Shown: positions 9,192-18,080 of the stretch, piece after piece
Layout of the letters: every line of letters begins with the position of its first letter
Position numbering within the stretch: the first letter of the stretch is position 1
Source of the DNA: Dyadobacter sp. CY323
Lineage (GTDB): Bacteria; Bacteroidota; Bacteroidia; Cytophagales; Spirosomataceae
Assembly: GCF_021390245.1 (NCBI RefSeq)
Contig: NZ_JAJUXH010000002.1
Coordinates: 496,001-560,000, forward strand
Reading direction: 5' to 3'
Length of the DNA: 64,000 bases
Notes under the pieces: model-generated
Database searches by the model: none
The model's input: the letters and a program-made list of their open reading frames with translations, nothing else
What the model was told of the DNA's origin: nothing
Made by a program: the position numbers and the translations under genes

Positions 9192-10346
9192 ATGAGCTTC
9201 ATAAAAAGACATCTTGAAAATGCTATCCAAGCTCAGGCAAGCAAATATCCTGTCATTGCCGTGACAGGTCCAAGACAGTCAGGCAAAACAACTCTGTTAC
9301 AAAACATATTTAAAAATTACGAATACATTTCTCTCGAAGACCCCGACAATCGCGCATTCGCTATTGATGACCCGGTAGGATTTTTGAGAAAATACAATGA
9401 TCGTATCATCCTAGATGAAGCCCAGCAAGCCCCTACCTTATTTTCCTATATACAGACCATTGTCGACAAGTCTAAAAAAATGGGGCAATTCATTCTTTCA
9501 GGATCTCAAAACTTTCAGCTTCTAAATAACATTACTCAGAGTCTGGCTGGCAGGGTTGCATTGTTTAAGTTGCTTCCCCTGGATTTTGAGGAAATGAAAT
9601 CCGCGAAACTGCTTTCCGATGACTATGCGAAAGCTTGTATCAATGGATTTTACCCTGCGATCTATGACAGAGACATTGATCCGACAGTGTTTTACACCAA
9701 CTACGTTCAAACCTATGTAGAACGCGACGTTACCGAACTTATGAACATTCGGGATACTCGACAGTTTCGAATATTTTTAGGTCTGTGCGCCGCAAGGGTT
9801 GGTCAGTTGCTAAACCTGAACTCCCTGGCAAACGAATGCGGAATCTCCCAGCCGACTGCAAAAGCCTGGCTGTCGATTCTTGAAAGCAGCTACATCATTT
9901 TCCAGCTTCAACCTTTTTATCAAAACTTCAATAAACGCATTGTCAAAACTCCAAAACTCTATTTTTACGACACCGGATTACTATGTAACATCCTAGGTAT
10001 CCGAGATACCGACATATTTATCCATAGTCCATTGAAGGGAAACATTTTCGAAAATCTGATTATTTCTGAATTGTATAAAAAAAGTGAACATAACTATCTT
10101 CATCGCGACTACTCTTTCTGGCGGGATTCAAATGGTCATGAAATAGACCTACTGACTCAAAATGGCAACGTTTTCGACATATTTGAAATAAAATCTACTC
10201 AAACTATCCGGACTGAACATTTCAAAGGGCTGGATTTTTTTAATGATATTGCTCAAAATAAAACGGGCACTAAAACGCTCATTTACGGCGGAACTGAAAA
10301 TCAGGAAAGGAGTAAATATTCCGTCATTACCTGGCGCGACATCTAA
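9192..10346 (+). CDS. AAA-family ATPase with DUF4143 C-terminal domain
   Basis: 384 aa from ATG 9192 (the upstream TTG at 9171 overlaps the promoter). Walker A is GPRQSGKT at about 26-33 and Walker B is RIILDEAQ near 75-82, followed by a sensor-like LSGSQNF. The C-terminal half holds the DUF4143 domain, with the nuclease-like pattern NGHEIDLL..FDIFEIKST (about 315-340) resembling a PD-(D/E)XK core. The cellular role of this widespread family is not established; it is often found as a solitary accessory gene. By eye the gene is more AT-rich than its neighbours, which would fit horizontal transfer. Its control region is the unusual iteron array. Confidence 0.85.
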   Translation: MSFIKRHLENAIQAQASKYPVIAVTGPRQSGKTTLLQNIFKNYEYISLEDPDNRAFAIDDPVGFLRKYNDRIILDEAQQAPTLFSYIQTIVDKSKKMGQFILSGSQNFQLLNNITQSLAGRVALFKLLPLDFEEMKSAKLLSDDYAKACINGFYPAIYDRDIDPTVFYTNYVQTYVERDVTELMNIRDTRQFRIFLGLCAARVGQLLNLNSLANECGISQPTAKAWLSILESSYIIFQLQPFYQNFNKRIVKTPKLYFYDTGLLCNILGIRDTDIFIHSPLKGNIFENLIISELYKKSEHNYLHRDYSFWRDSNGHEIDLLTQNGNVFDIFEIKSTQTIRTEHFKGLDFFNDIAQNKTGTKTLIYGGTENQERSKYSVITWRDI

Positions 10347-10362
10347 TTCAAAAGTCAAAAAA

Positions 10363-11310
10363 ATGAAAATCACAATCCTAGACGGCTATACCTTAAACCC
10401 CGGAGACCTGGACTGGGCTCCTATTCTGACCCTGGGAGATGTTAAAGTATACGACCGGTCAGCGCCGGAAGAAATCGTGGAACGGGCCGCAAATGCCGAT
10501 GTTCTGCTCGTCAACAAAGTAGTATTGTCAGAAGTTACCCTGGATCAGCTCCCGAAAGTAAAGTACATTGGTGTAATGGCGACAGGTTTCAACAATATTG
10601 ACATCGCAGCCGCCCGTAAACACAATATTACCGTTACTAATGTTAAAGCATATGGCCCGGCTTCGGTCGCCCAGCAGACTTTCGCATTGCTTCTCGCGAT
10701 CATGAACCGGGCCGAAACGCATAGCCAAAGTGTATTTAACGGAGAATGGGTTGCATCTCCCGACTTCTGCTATTGGAAAACGCCATTAACAGAGCTGGCC
10801 GGAAAAACGATGGGACTGATCGGATTCGGGGACATTGGATCACAAGTTGCCAAAATTGCCGCAGCCTTCGGAATGCATGTAATCGTCTATCGAAAACATC
10901 CGACTGAAACAGAGGGAGTTGAAATGGTGACTTTGGAGGAAATCTTTGAAAAAAGTGACGTAATCAGTCTGCATTGCCCATTAACAGACGAAACAAAGGA
11001 AATTATCAACAAGGAGAGTCTGGCAAAAATGAAACCTAATGCCATTGTGCTCAATACCGGCCGCGGCCCGTTGATTCAGGAAACGGATCTTGCCGAAGCT
11101 TTACGAAAAGGTGTGATCGCCGGTGCCGGGCTGGATGTATTGTCGACCGAACCGCCAAAACCGGATAATCCGTTACTTTCCGTACCCAATTGTGTGATTA
11201 CGCCACACGTTGCCTGGGCCACATTTGAGGCGAGGAAACGATTATTGCAAATGGTTGCCGATAATCTGGACAGTTTCCAAAAAGGAAAACCGACGAATGT
11301 AGTCTCGTAG
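10363..11310 (+). CDS. D-2-hydroxyacid dehydrogenase (NAD-dependent, glycerate/hydroxypyruvate type)
   Basis: 315 aa from ATG 10363, 16 nt after the ATPase stop. The Rossmann nucleotide motif GLIGFGDIGSQ is at about 151-161. The family catalytic triad is visible in order: Arg in LNTGRGPLI, Glu in STEPP, His in ITPHVAW. Members reduce 2-keto acids such as hydroxypyruvate or glyoxylate to D-2-hydroxyacids in the cytoplasm; the exact substrate cannot be read from sequence. It may be read through from the ATPase gene, since no terminator lies between. Its stop codon directly abuts the stop of the convergent Lys-rich gene. Confidence 0.92.
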   Translation: MKITILDGYTLNPGDLDWAPILTLGDVKVYDRSAPEEIVERAANADVLLVNKVVLSEVTLDQLPKVKYIGVMATGFNNIDIAAARKHNITVTNVKAYGPASVAQQTFALLLAIMNRAETHSQSVFNGEWVASPDFCYWKTPLTELAGKTMGLIGFGDIGSQVAKIAAAFGMHVIVYRKHPTETEGVEMVTLEEIFEKSDVISLHCPLTDETKEIINKESLAKMKPNAIVLNTGRGPLIQETDLAEALRKGVIAGAGLDVLSTEPPKPDNPLLSVPNCVITPHVAWATFEARKRLLQMVADNLDSFQKGKPTNVVS

Positions 11311-11508
11311 CTAAGACTTCTTTTTCTTCCCCGTTTTCTTTTTCCTGCCCCAATTCTTCTTCATTTTGGAATAAGACTTTTTACTCACGGTCTTCTTACT
11401 TTTTGGTCGCGAAGTACCTTTCTTTTTGCGGGCGTTGATATTATTTACCAGCGAATTTTTTACGCCTAACTTGTTCTTTTTTCTGCCGTGCTTTTTTGCT
11501 TTCGCCAT
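11311..11508 (-). CDS. Lys-rich miniprotein (65 aa)
   Basis: Of 65 residues, 25 are Lys and 4 are Arg, with almost no acidic residues. The sequence is low in complexity but not a simple repeat, starting MAKAKKHGRKK and ending GKKKKS. The composition resembles histone-H1-like or ribosome-associated tails, so nucleic-acid binding is an inference; no family was recognised. It is convergent with the dehydrogenase gene, with the two stop codons touching at 11308-11313. A chance frame is possible, though the start, the clean end and the lack of an opposing gene favour a real gene. Confidence 0.5.
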   Translation of the reverse strand: MAKAKKHGRKKNKLGVKNSLVNNINARKKKGTSRPKSKKTVSKKSYSKMKKNWGRKKKTGKKKKS

Positions 11509-11646
11509 TCTGATGAAGTTTATATGGCAACTTCAATTTCTGTGCCCCGGCTCTGGACAATCACCTTCCAAACCCCTTGATTTGACTTTAACCGGACTAA
11601 AAGCGTGATTGCATACATTCTTGGGTTCTTTCAATAACTTGTGTAA

Positions 11647-12165
11647 ATGAAATATTCAAATCGTCTATCGGTTGGCACAAACAATGCAGTAATTGCGATC
11701 TCAACCACGGAGGCAGCAAAATTGTTTCTCGAAGACACCCGCTCGGACATCGGCTCGGAAGCAGAGAAAATGAAGTTTGCCAATGCAGTGAATGGACTGG
11801 TTGTTAAGTTCATAAGACTCGATTTCCAGGAAGATATGCAGGCCGAAATGCTGGTCATGGAGCGATTGAAACCCATTGATTTTCGTGCTTACGAAGTCGG
11901 GACGCGCGAGTTGTGGTTTGATGTGTTTGAAGACGAATTAAACCAGCTTCATCAGGCAGGTTTTGTGCACCGCGATTTGAGACGTCCGTCCGGAATCGGG
12001 GGGCTTTATTACGATAATATTCTGCTTACGGAAACAGGATTAAGACTGATCGATGTAGGTATTTCCGCATTGCGGGACCAGGTAGGGGACAAAATTTTCT
12101 CGAAATATATTAAAACAGAAATTGCTGAAATGGCAGGATTCAGAGAGTACTTTCTTAACCGGTAA
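11647..12165 (+). CDS. Minimal protein-kinase-like protein
   Basis: 172 aa. Kinase-fold landmarks appear in the right order in a very short chain: a beta-3-like Lys in LVVKF (K54), a candidate alpha-C Glu (E67 in QAEML), the catalytic loop FVHRDLRRP (H108, D110), a loop Asn in YYDNILL (N124) and LIDVG (D136) in the place of DFG. Only about 35 residues follow, so the usual large C-lobe is absent. A glycine-rich loop is not obvious. It could be a compact small-molecule or protein kinase, or a pseudokinase. No near neighbour suggests a substrate; the convergent amidohydrolase ends 28 nt away. Confidence 0.65.
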   Translation: MKYSNRLSVGTNNAVIAISTTEAAKLFLEDTRSDIGSEAEKMKFANAVNGLVVKFIRLDFQEDMQAEMLVMERLKPIDFRAYEVGTRELWFDVFEDELNQLHQAGFVHRDLRRPSGIGGLYYDNILLTETGLRLIDVGISALRDQVGDKIFSKYIKTEIAEMAGFREYFLNR

Positions 12166-12193
12166 CCCTTTCTGGCCGCATTACCATTATCTT

Positions 12194-13333
12194 TTACTCT
12201 AATGTAGCCAGCCCGGCAAACCATTTCCTGGCATTCTCCCTGTAAATTTTATCAACCACAGTCCGGGGCAAACCAAGTCCATTGAATTCCTTTTCCACGT
12301 CCGGGACCTTCATTTTTCCGGAAGAAGTAAAATACTGCCAGTGTTCGAGCCAGTTCTCATGCGCCCGCTGACCAATCCCGTCGACCGGCGTTTTTTCACT
12401 CACCGTTTCATCGGTAGCATAAATCAGCCTGTCCTGATATTTGATAAAAAAATCATAGACTTTTTGCCAGTCTGTAACTGCCTGATATTGAAAATGCGAA
12501 ATGCGCTCGGCCATATCCACAGCCATATTCGGATATTTTTCCAATCGTTTTGCCAGCTCGTCCGTGTCCCATTCCAGACTTCCCAAATGTGCGCCCACAA
12601 ATCGGAGTTTTGGATGTTTTTCCAGCATATGGTCCCTCGCAGCTATGATTTGCTCATGCGTTGGATAGTCGGGGTGCAGGTACATGTGGTATTGCGGATG
12701 TTCCGAAAAGTAACTTTTATCCCCGGAAACGGTCATTTTATCAACAGGTAACCACGCATTTTTCGGCTCCCCGATATGCCCCAGGAATGTGACGTTGTTT
12801 TGTTCCATAAAATCCAGCACGGAATCAAATTTCGGGTCGTCGATCATCACATACTTTCCATTCTTGTCCTTCAACTCCATCCCGACGTTCTTCCAGATCT
12901 TAACCGCGATTGCACCGTTTTCGAATGATTTTTTGAGGTAGGCTATTGTTTTCTGCTCCCATTCCGGCTCATCAAAATCCTCCACCGATATTGTTGTTGC
13001 ATATGCAAGGTCTTTGGGATACAACTTCACCAGGTTCACTGCAAGCTCCTGCTGCTCTTCAATGGACGGAGAATAGCTTGAATTGACATTGACCGTCACC
13101 AGCTTAAAGTTATCCTTCCTCGCCTGGACAATGAATGTCGTATCAAAAGTCTTAAAATGAATGTGCGTATTGATTTTCGCTACCGACCCAAAATCCTCCA
13201 TGGTATACTTTGCAGTATCCGAAACAGGGGCCGTTTGTTCCTGACCGGTATCATTCTTCTTTTCCTGATTGCAGCCATTCAGAAATGCCAGAAGTACGAT
13301 TGTGAAAGCAAGCTGATTTGATAGAGTCTTCAT
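12194..13333 (-). CDS. Amidohydrolase-family lipoprotein (metal-dependent TIM-barrel hydrolase)
   Basis: 379 aa with a lipoprotein signal (FLNGC, Cys21) and a short linker. The amidohydrolase-2 core begins with NTHIHF (His57, His59), the strand-1 metal ligands. Further candidate ligands are in FLGHIGEP, FVGAHLGS and IYATDETV. The fold suits hydrolysis or decarboxylation of small cyclic or carboxylic compounds at the cell envelope. Substrate unknown. It is divergent from the SGNH hydrolase gene across 145 nt and convergent with the kinase-like gene. Confidence 0.8.
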   Translation of the reverse strand: MKTLSNQLAFTIVLLAFLNGCNQEKKNDTGQEQTAPVSDTAKYTMEDFGSVAKINTHIHFKTFDTTFIVQARKDNFKLVTVNVNSSYSPSIEEQQELAVNLVKLYPKDLAYATTISVEDFDEPEWEQKTIAYLKKSFENGAIAVKIWKNVGMELKDKNGKYVMIDDPKFDSVLDFMEQNNVTFLGHIGEPKNAWLPVDKMTVSGDKSYFSEHPQYHMYLHPDYPTHEQIIAARDHMLEKHPKLRFVGAHLGSLEWDTDELAKRLEKYPNMAVDMAERISHFQYQAVTDWQKVYDFFIKYQDRLIYATDETVSEKTPVDGIGQRAHENWLEHWQYFTSSGKMKVPDVEKEFNGLGLPRTVVDKIYRENARKWFAGLATLE

Positions 13334-13478
13334 ATGGGAGCAGGATGAATACTAAATGTAACTCTTTTTTGCATTATCCCGCGAACCCCGGTTGAAATGT
13401 TGGAATGATTATTGTTTAGTAATACTGAAAAAATAAATATCAGTACGACCATTATCAACTCACGTTTCTTCTAACAGA

Positions 13479-14528
13479 ATGAATCAAAATCATCACACTA
13501 AATCTGAGGCCGGTGGCCCGGACTATTTTTTCAGTCGTCGTCGATTTTTTCGCCAATCTGGGGCGGCCCTGATTGCGACCGGTTTTCTTACTTCCTGCGA
13601 GGGAATTTTGAATGACATACTTCCCAAAAAGAACCAGCCGGGAGAAGAACCACAGGCCGCAGGCCCCAAAAGGGATCAGACACTGGCATTTTTTGGCGAT
13701 AGCCTTACCATCGGCGCCGGTGGTAGCACACCGTATGGACAAATGGTCGGAACTGCATTAGCGGGGCGGCCGGTAGTCAATGATGGGATCGTAGGTCAGA
13801 TCGCATTATCCATCGCGATCAGGCAGGGGGGCACGCCACTAAAACTATCCGTCGAGGGAGACAAATTCGATGGGACAAAACCACTGCGTGTGACCAAATT
13901 AAGCAATGAGTTTTTATCCACACCTATTAACAACAACACGTATAGCAGGACTGGCACACTGGCCGGCGTAAAATGTACGATTACAAGAAAAGTGAATGGA
14001 GATGGCGGAGAAAATTACACCATTACGCCCGAATCGACCAGCGCTGCGGCCATCCCGGCAGATTCAGAATTTATACTGGAAGATTCTGCCCGCCTGAAAA
14101 GCGCAACGCAAATCCTTTGGTACGGACGTAACAACATCGGTCGCGTCACCGCGGAAGACGACATTATATCTGCTTTGGACAGCTCCATTGCCTACATTTC
14201 GGAGCCTGCAAGGTATTTGGTACTGGGGGTATTACTTGCAGTTCCGGAAAATAAAGGGACCGAAAATTACGATCAGGTTACCCGGATCAATAATAAGCTC
14301 GCATCCAAGTATGGTGATTCATTCGTTCCGATGACGCCCCCGACGGAGGAAGAAATGGCCGCGATCAACTACACCCCTACGTCCCAGGATTTGAAAGACC
14401 TCGAAAAAGGCAACTTCCCAACCGGAATGCGGCCAGATGATCAGACCGATAAAATCCACATCAATGACAAAGGATATCAGATCATCGCGAACCGGGTTGC
14501 GGCGAAGATTAAGGCGTTGAGGTATTAG
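13479..14528 (+). CDS. SGNH/GDSL hydrolase lipoprotein with Tat-like signal
   Basis: 349 aa. The N-terminus has a twin-arginine-like run, SRRRFFRQ (19-26), then a hydrophobic stretch and lipobox LTSC (Cys40), suggesting a Tat-exported lipoprotein. The SGNH core starts with FFGDSLTIG (nucleophile Ser75) and ends with DKIHIND, which provides the DxxH pair. Between them is an insert of about 100 residues (roughly 115-220) not typical of small esterases. Family members are esterases or deacetylases, often acting on glycans. The gene runs into a repeat-rich convergent intergenic region. Confidence 0.85.
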   Translation: MNQNHHTKSEAGGPDYFFSRRRFFRQSGAALIATGFLTSCEGILNDILPKKNQPGEEPQAAGPKRDQTLAFFGDSLTIGAGGSTPYGQMVGTALAGRPVVNDGIVGQIALSIAIRQGGTPLKLSVEGDKFDGTKPLRVTKLSNEFLSTPINNNTYSRTGTLAGVKCTITRKVNGDGGENYTITPESTSAAAIPADSEFILEDSARLKSATQILWYGRNNIGRVTAEDDIISALDSSIAYISEPARYLVLGVLLAVPENKGTENYDQVTRINNKLASKYGDSFVPMTPPTEEEMAAINYTPTSQDLKDLEKGNFPTGMRPDDQTDKIHINDKGYQIIANRVAAKIKALRY

Positions 14529-14535
14529 TTTTTTT

Positions 14536-14690
14536 GTGAGATGTGAGAGGTAAAAAGTAAAATGTAAAATGTGAAAAGTAAAATGTGAGAGGTAAAAAGA
14601 CCATCTCACATTTTACTTTTTACACATCTCACATCTCACATTTTACTTTTTACACATCTCACATCTCACATCTTACTTTTTACACATCTC
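14536..14690. repeat. 30-bp tandem repeats with imperfect inverted copies between convergent genes
   Basis: Three 30-bp units occur at 14601-14630, 14631-14660 and 14661-14690, each built of CATCTCACA, TTTTACTTTTTAC and ACATCTC and nearly identical. The left part, 14536-14600, carries partial reverse complements (GTGAGATGTGAGAGG, TAAAAAGTAAAATGT), so transcripts could fold into a long hairpin. The right end runs into the 3' end of the minus-strand FG-GAP gene and supplies its last codons and stop. It may act as a bidirectional terminator. Confidence 0.85.
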
Positions 14691-16205
14691 ACCGTTTTCC
14701 AACACAATAAAAGGAAGCTTTTCATTCCAGTCCGGTTTAATATTTTCTTGATTTAGGAAACCTTTTGAATAGTTTCCGAGCAGGATATCTTCGTCACCGT
14801 CGCCGTCGTAATCACTTACATCCATGCAAATCCACCTTCCCAGGTTTTGGACGGGAATGGCATGAGGAACAAGTTTTGGCGGACTGTTTGTTTCCGTTTG
14901 TTCAAAAAGCAGAAATTTTTCAAAAGGCTTATTTTTAAGGTCTGCAAAAAATGCGATGGTGGCAATATCCAAATCGCCATCCTGGTCAAAATCCGCCGCC
15001 ATTGCTCTGGTACAGCCATTGATCGGATAAAAATACGTTTGCCTGAAATGCAGGTCACTTTCTGCGGTGAAAATGTAAAGACCGTGATACGGTTTTAAAA
15101 TGCGGGAATAGTCGCTGTTGTCGCCTGCTGTATAGATAATGTCTTTTCTTCCGTCCCCATTCATATCCTGTAACTGAAAACTGCTCGATCCGTACACAGG
15201 CGGGAAACGCAGAACATTCCTGGCGGCGAACCCGCCTTTCTGATCGTTCAGAAAAACCCAGATACCCTCGTCACCATGTGCGAACAAGGCCACAATATCC
15301 GGCCAGCCGTCCAGGTTCAAATCTTCGATAATGCTTTGAGTTGCTCCCGCTACTTCGCGAATTGGCATGCTGCTGAACTTGCCGTCTTTTTTCTGCATCA
15401 ATATATAAAGCCCTCCCCGGTTATGCCCGAATGCTGAAACCACAAAATCGGTGAGATTGTCTTTATTCAAATCTCCCTGGCTGGTATGAATGGGCCTGTT
15501 GAAATTCGGTCCGATCGGCATCGCAGGATTTCCTCCTTTTCCAAGCTGAATTACATTACCCAGTGCTGCATCCACGGCTTTCATTTCTCCAATGCAGGTA
15601 ACCATCGGATTTTTATCATTATTAAAAAGCATATGGATTGCCGGCGAAGGCAATTGTGTCCGGACAAAGCTGTTTAAACCGCGGTTCCATTGTGATAAGC
15701 CCGATCGTTCGGCATCACCGGAATAAATGAAGCCACCCGCATTCTCAGCGCCCACAAAAGTGGTTGTAGCAAATTCAGAGGAATTGTCAACCGGCTTTTG
15801 CAGAGAAAATGTAAACCAGTCGTTTGCAGGAGATATCGTCTTTGCAGGCTCCGGGAGCTGATTTGGCGCAAGCGAATCGTAGTAGGCCACAATTTCCGTC
15901 CAGTCGGCATGGGATATGGCGGACCTTTCATTCTGATAATAGGTTTTGCCTTGCCATACTTCAAGACCAAGCTGCCGGGCCATTGCCGGAAGCACGCGGT
16001 TTCGCCAGGTTTCTTTATCCAGTAGGCCCGGGTCCACCGGCAGGTGACAAGTGCCGCAATACTGCTTCGAGAGCTTATCCCGGCGCTCAAATTTCTCAGC
16101 CAGCCTCTCGGCCCGATCTTGCTTTTTTGCACATGAAAACAGGCTTACACAAATAACGATGACCAGAAAAGCGGCAAACGGTAGAGAGGAGCGGTACTTT
16201 TGCAT
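14673..16205 (-). CDS. FG-GAP/VCBS-repeat lipoprotein with a c-type heme motif
   Basis: 510 aa. Lipoprotein signal SLFSC (Cys25), then a CxxCH heme-attachment motif, YCGTCHLP (C50, C53, H54), in a short cytochrome-c-like segment. The rest is a beta-propeller of calcium-binding repeats, for example DLNKDNLTDFVV, DLNLDGWPDIVA, DMNGDGRKDIIY, DFDQDGDLDIAT and DYDGDGDEDILL. It is probably the last gene of the SusCD operon upstream, though a hairpin separates them. An electron-transfer or sugar-oxidising role is possible but unproven. The final residues (about EMCKK) and the stop lie inside the 30-bp repeat, so the native C-terminus may have been altered. Confidence 0.8.
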   Translation of the reverse strand: MQKYRSSLPFAAFLVIVICVSLFSCAKKQDRAERLAEKFERRDKLSKQYCGTCHLPVDPGLLDKETWRNRVLPAMARQLGLEVWQGKTYYQNERSAISHADWTEIVAYYDSLAPNQLPEPAKTISPANDWFTFSLQKPVDNSSEFATTTFVGAENAGGFIYSGDAERSGLSQWNRGLNSFVRTQLPSPAIHMLFNNDKNPMVTCIGEMKAVDAALGNVIQLGKGGNPAMPIGPNFNRPIHTSQGDLNKDNLTDFVVSAFGHNRGGLYILMQKKDGKFSSMPIREVAGATQSIIEDLNLDGWPDIVALFAHGDEGIWVFLNDQKGGFAARNVLRFPPVYGSSSFQLQDMNGDGRKDIIYTAGDNSDYSRILKPYHGLYIFTAESDLHFRQTYFYPINGCTRAMAADFDQDGDLDIATIAFFADLKNKPFEKFLLFEQTETNSPPKLVPHAIPVQNLGRWICMDVSDYDGDGDEDILLGNYSKGFLNQENIKPDWNEKLPFIVLENGEMCKK

Positions 16206-16225
16206 AAAAATGCTGTTGCTTTAAA

Positions 16226-16260
16226 ACACAAAAGAGGCAGTCCTGAAACTGCCTCTTTTA
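16226..16260 (-). terminator. Perfect 12-bp hairpin after SusD
   Basis: AAAAGAGGCAGT (16230-16241) and ACTGCCTCTTTT (16248-16259) pair perfectly around a 6-nt loop, between the SusD stop and the FG-GAP gene start. It may terminate or attenuate the SusCD transcript. Confidence 0.7.
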
Positions 16261-16276
16261 CTCAAAAAATCGCTTT

Positions 16277-18055
16277 TTATTGATAACCAGGATTTTGTTT
16301 CAATGTAGAAACGCCATTTCTGGTACTCAGGTCAATCTGACGCTGTGGGATCGGGAAGTATTCGTTGGTACCCTTCAGGAAACGTCCGCCGCTCACATCC
16401 GGTGTCACCGCGCTTTCAAAGGCTACATAAGAATTCAGAGTTTGGTCCGCAATGCCCCAGCGCACCAGGTCGAAAAAGCGGTGACCTTCCATGGCAAGTT
16501 CCAGTTTCCGCTCGAAATAAATGGCCTTCAATGCACCATCTTTGCCTTTTGCAGCAAAAGCCCCGGCCGGATATACCGCAACTTTGTAGTTAGCTGCCGG
16601 AGTGGTTTTGTAACCTGCCATTGGACGTGTGTTGTCCGCATACTGGTACACAAAGCTTTCAGGCTTGGCCGCACGTGCGCGAACCAGGTTTGTATATTCC
16701 TGCGCTTTGGCCAGGTTGTTGAGCTGAGCTTCCACCTCCGCTGCCATCAACAGAAGATCCGCAAAACGAATGATCTGTATGTTGATCGCCGTTCCGGGTG
16801 CCCAGGAATGCTGGTCCGAATAGATATCCTGCGTAGCCTGGTAGTACATGTTTTTCTTTGGAGAATAAGGTCCCGCGTAGCTCTGATCGCGGATCCAGGC
16901 TCTTCCAGGGTGATTTCCCCAGTCAAGGAAAGGAATGCCACGTCGGCCTACTGTCCAGTCGATACGTGGATCCAGCGGCGTGGTCGCATCCGGGGTATAA
17001 GCCCCTTCCGATTGAACACCCATGTCATTTTTCAGGATCTTCGAGTTGTAAGTATCTATCAATGGAAGACCACTTGCATCCGTCTGAAATGAGTTGGCGA
17101 GGTCAATACTAGGCTGGAAAAACCCGCAGCAACGGAACGGTGAATTGTAAGGAAAGTTCAACATTCCGCCGGTATTCGCATTATCAATGTTGTTGGTACC
17201 GTCGTTGGCCGCCATTTGCACCGCGAATACGGACTCCGCCTGGTTTTTCTTGGCTGCATCAAAATTGTCCTGAAACTTGGGCATTAATCCGTATTTCAGT
17301 CCGTTGCTGGTTACACCCTGCGTAATTACCTGGTCAAAAACCGTTTTTGCCTCATTGTATTTTTTCTCATACAAATAGGTTTTACCAAGATATGCTGCCG
17401 CAGCCCATTTGTTGGCACGGCCTACCTCACTCTGCGTTGCGGGCAGATTGTCCATTGCAAACTTGAAATCAGCCTCAATGTTCGGCCAGATATCCGTATC
17501 GTTTGCTACCGAGGCCGGATTCTCCGTTGTTTCGTCGATCCAGGGCACCATGTTGAACATTTTTTTCAGCTCAAAATAGTAATGTCCGCGAAGAAAACGG
17601 GCTTCTGCCTGAAACGCCAGTTTCTCCGCATCTGTAATGTTCTCAGTAACAAGCGGAACAAATTTCAGGACTGTGTTTGCCCGGTTTACACCTTCATACA
17701 CGGCCCGCCATTTGCTGTTAAAAAATCCATTGCTTGGGCCTGCACTGTATATCATAATGGAATTGATACCCGGCTGATCAGCACCATCGCTGCCTTTCTT
17801 TGCATCTCCGCCTGCTATACTTCCGTAGATCCAGTTGTCGGCAGCGGCATCCCAGGCACTCGCAGCACCCACACCGTTACCATCCAACGCCGCATAAGCT
17901 CCTACGAGCAGGTTTTGTACCCCCGCTTTTGTACTGAGCTGCGCATCGCTCAATGATCCCAGAGCAGGTTTATCCAGAAAATCGTCCTGGCAAGCGTACG
18001 ATATCAGCCCGAAGGCGGCAATGATCGCTATTTTAGAAAAACGTAATACTTTCAT
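16277..18055 (-). CDS. SusD/RagB-family surface glycan-binding lipoprotein
   Basis: 592 aa with lipoprotein signal ISYACQDD, then acidic residues. The SusD fold is shown by FLRGHYYFELKKMF...VPWIDE (about 155-180), where an aromatic helix precedes a TPR-like region, and by the C-terminal FERKLELAMEGHRFFDLVRWG block. It lies 25 nt downstream of the SusC gene and should form a lidded SusCD transporter. SusD proteins bind the glycan or other nutrient at the surface; the ligand here is unknown. Confidence 0.95.
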   Translation of the reverse strand: MKVLRFSKIAIIAAFGLISYACQDDFLDKPALGSLSDAQLSTKAGVQNLLVGAYAALDGNGVGAASAWDAAADNWIYGSIAGGDAKKGSDGADQPGINSIMIYSAGPSNGFFNSKWRAVYEGVNRANTVLKFVPLVTENITDAEKLAFQAEARFLRGHYYFELKKMFNMVPWIDETTENPASVANDTDIWPNIEADFKFAMDNLPATQSEVGRANKWAAAAYLGKTYLYEKKYNEAKTVFDQVITQGVTSNGLKYGLMPKFQDNFDAAKKNQAESVFAVQMAANDGTNNIDNANTGGMLNFPYNSPFRCCGFFQPSIDLANSFQTDASGLPLIDTYNSKILKNDMGVQSEGAYTPDATTPLDPRIDWTVGRRGIPFLDWGNHPGRAWIRDQSYAGPYSPKKNMYYQATQDIYSDQHSWAPGTAINIQIIRFADLLLMAAEVEAQLNNLAKAQEYTNLVRARAAKPESFVYQYADNTRPMAGYKTTPAANYKVAVYPAGAFAAKGKDGALKAIYFERKLELAMEGHRFFDLVRWGIADQTLNSYVAFESAVTPDVSGGRFLKGTNEYFPIPQRQIDLSTRNGVSTLKQNPGYQ

Positions 18056-18080
18056 CTTTTTCTGTTTTAGAATGCAGTAA

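Noticed and set aside
14601..14690. CRISPR array
   Set aside because: Units are adjoining tandem copies with no unique spacers.
16280..17092. 270-codon + strand frame
   Set aside because: Antisense shadow of the SusD gene, with Cys/Arg-rich non-protein-like composition.
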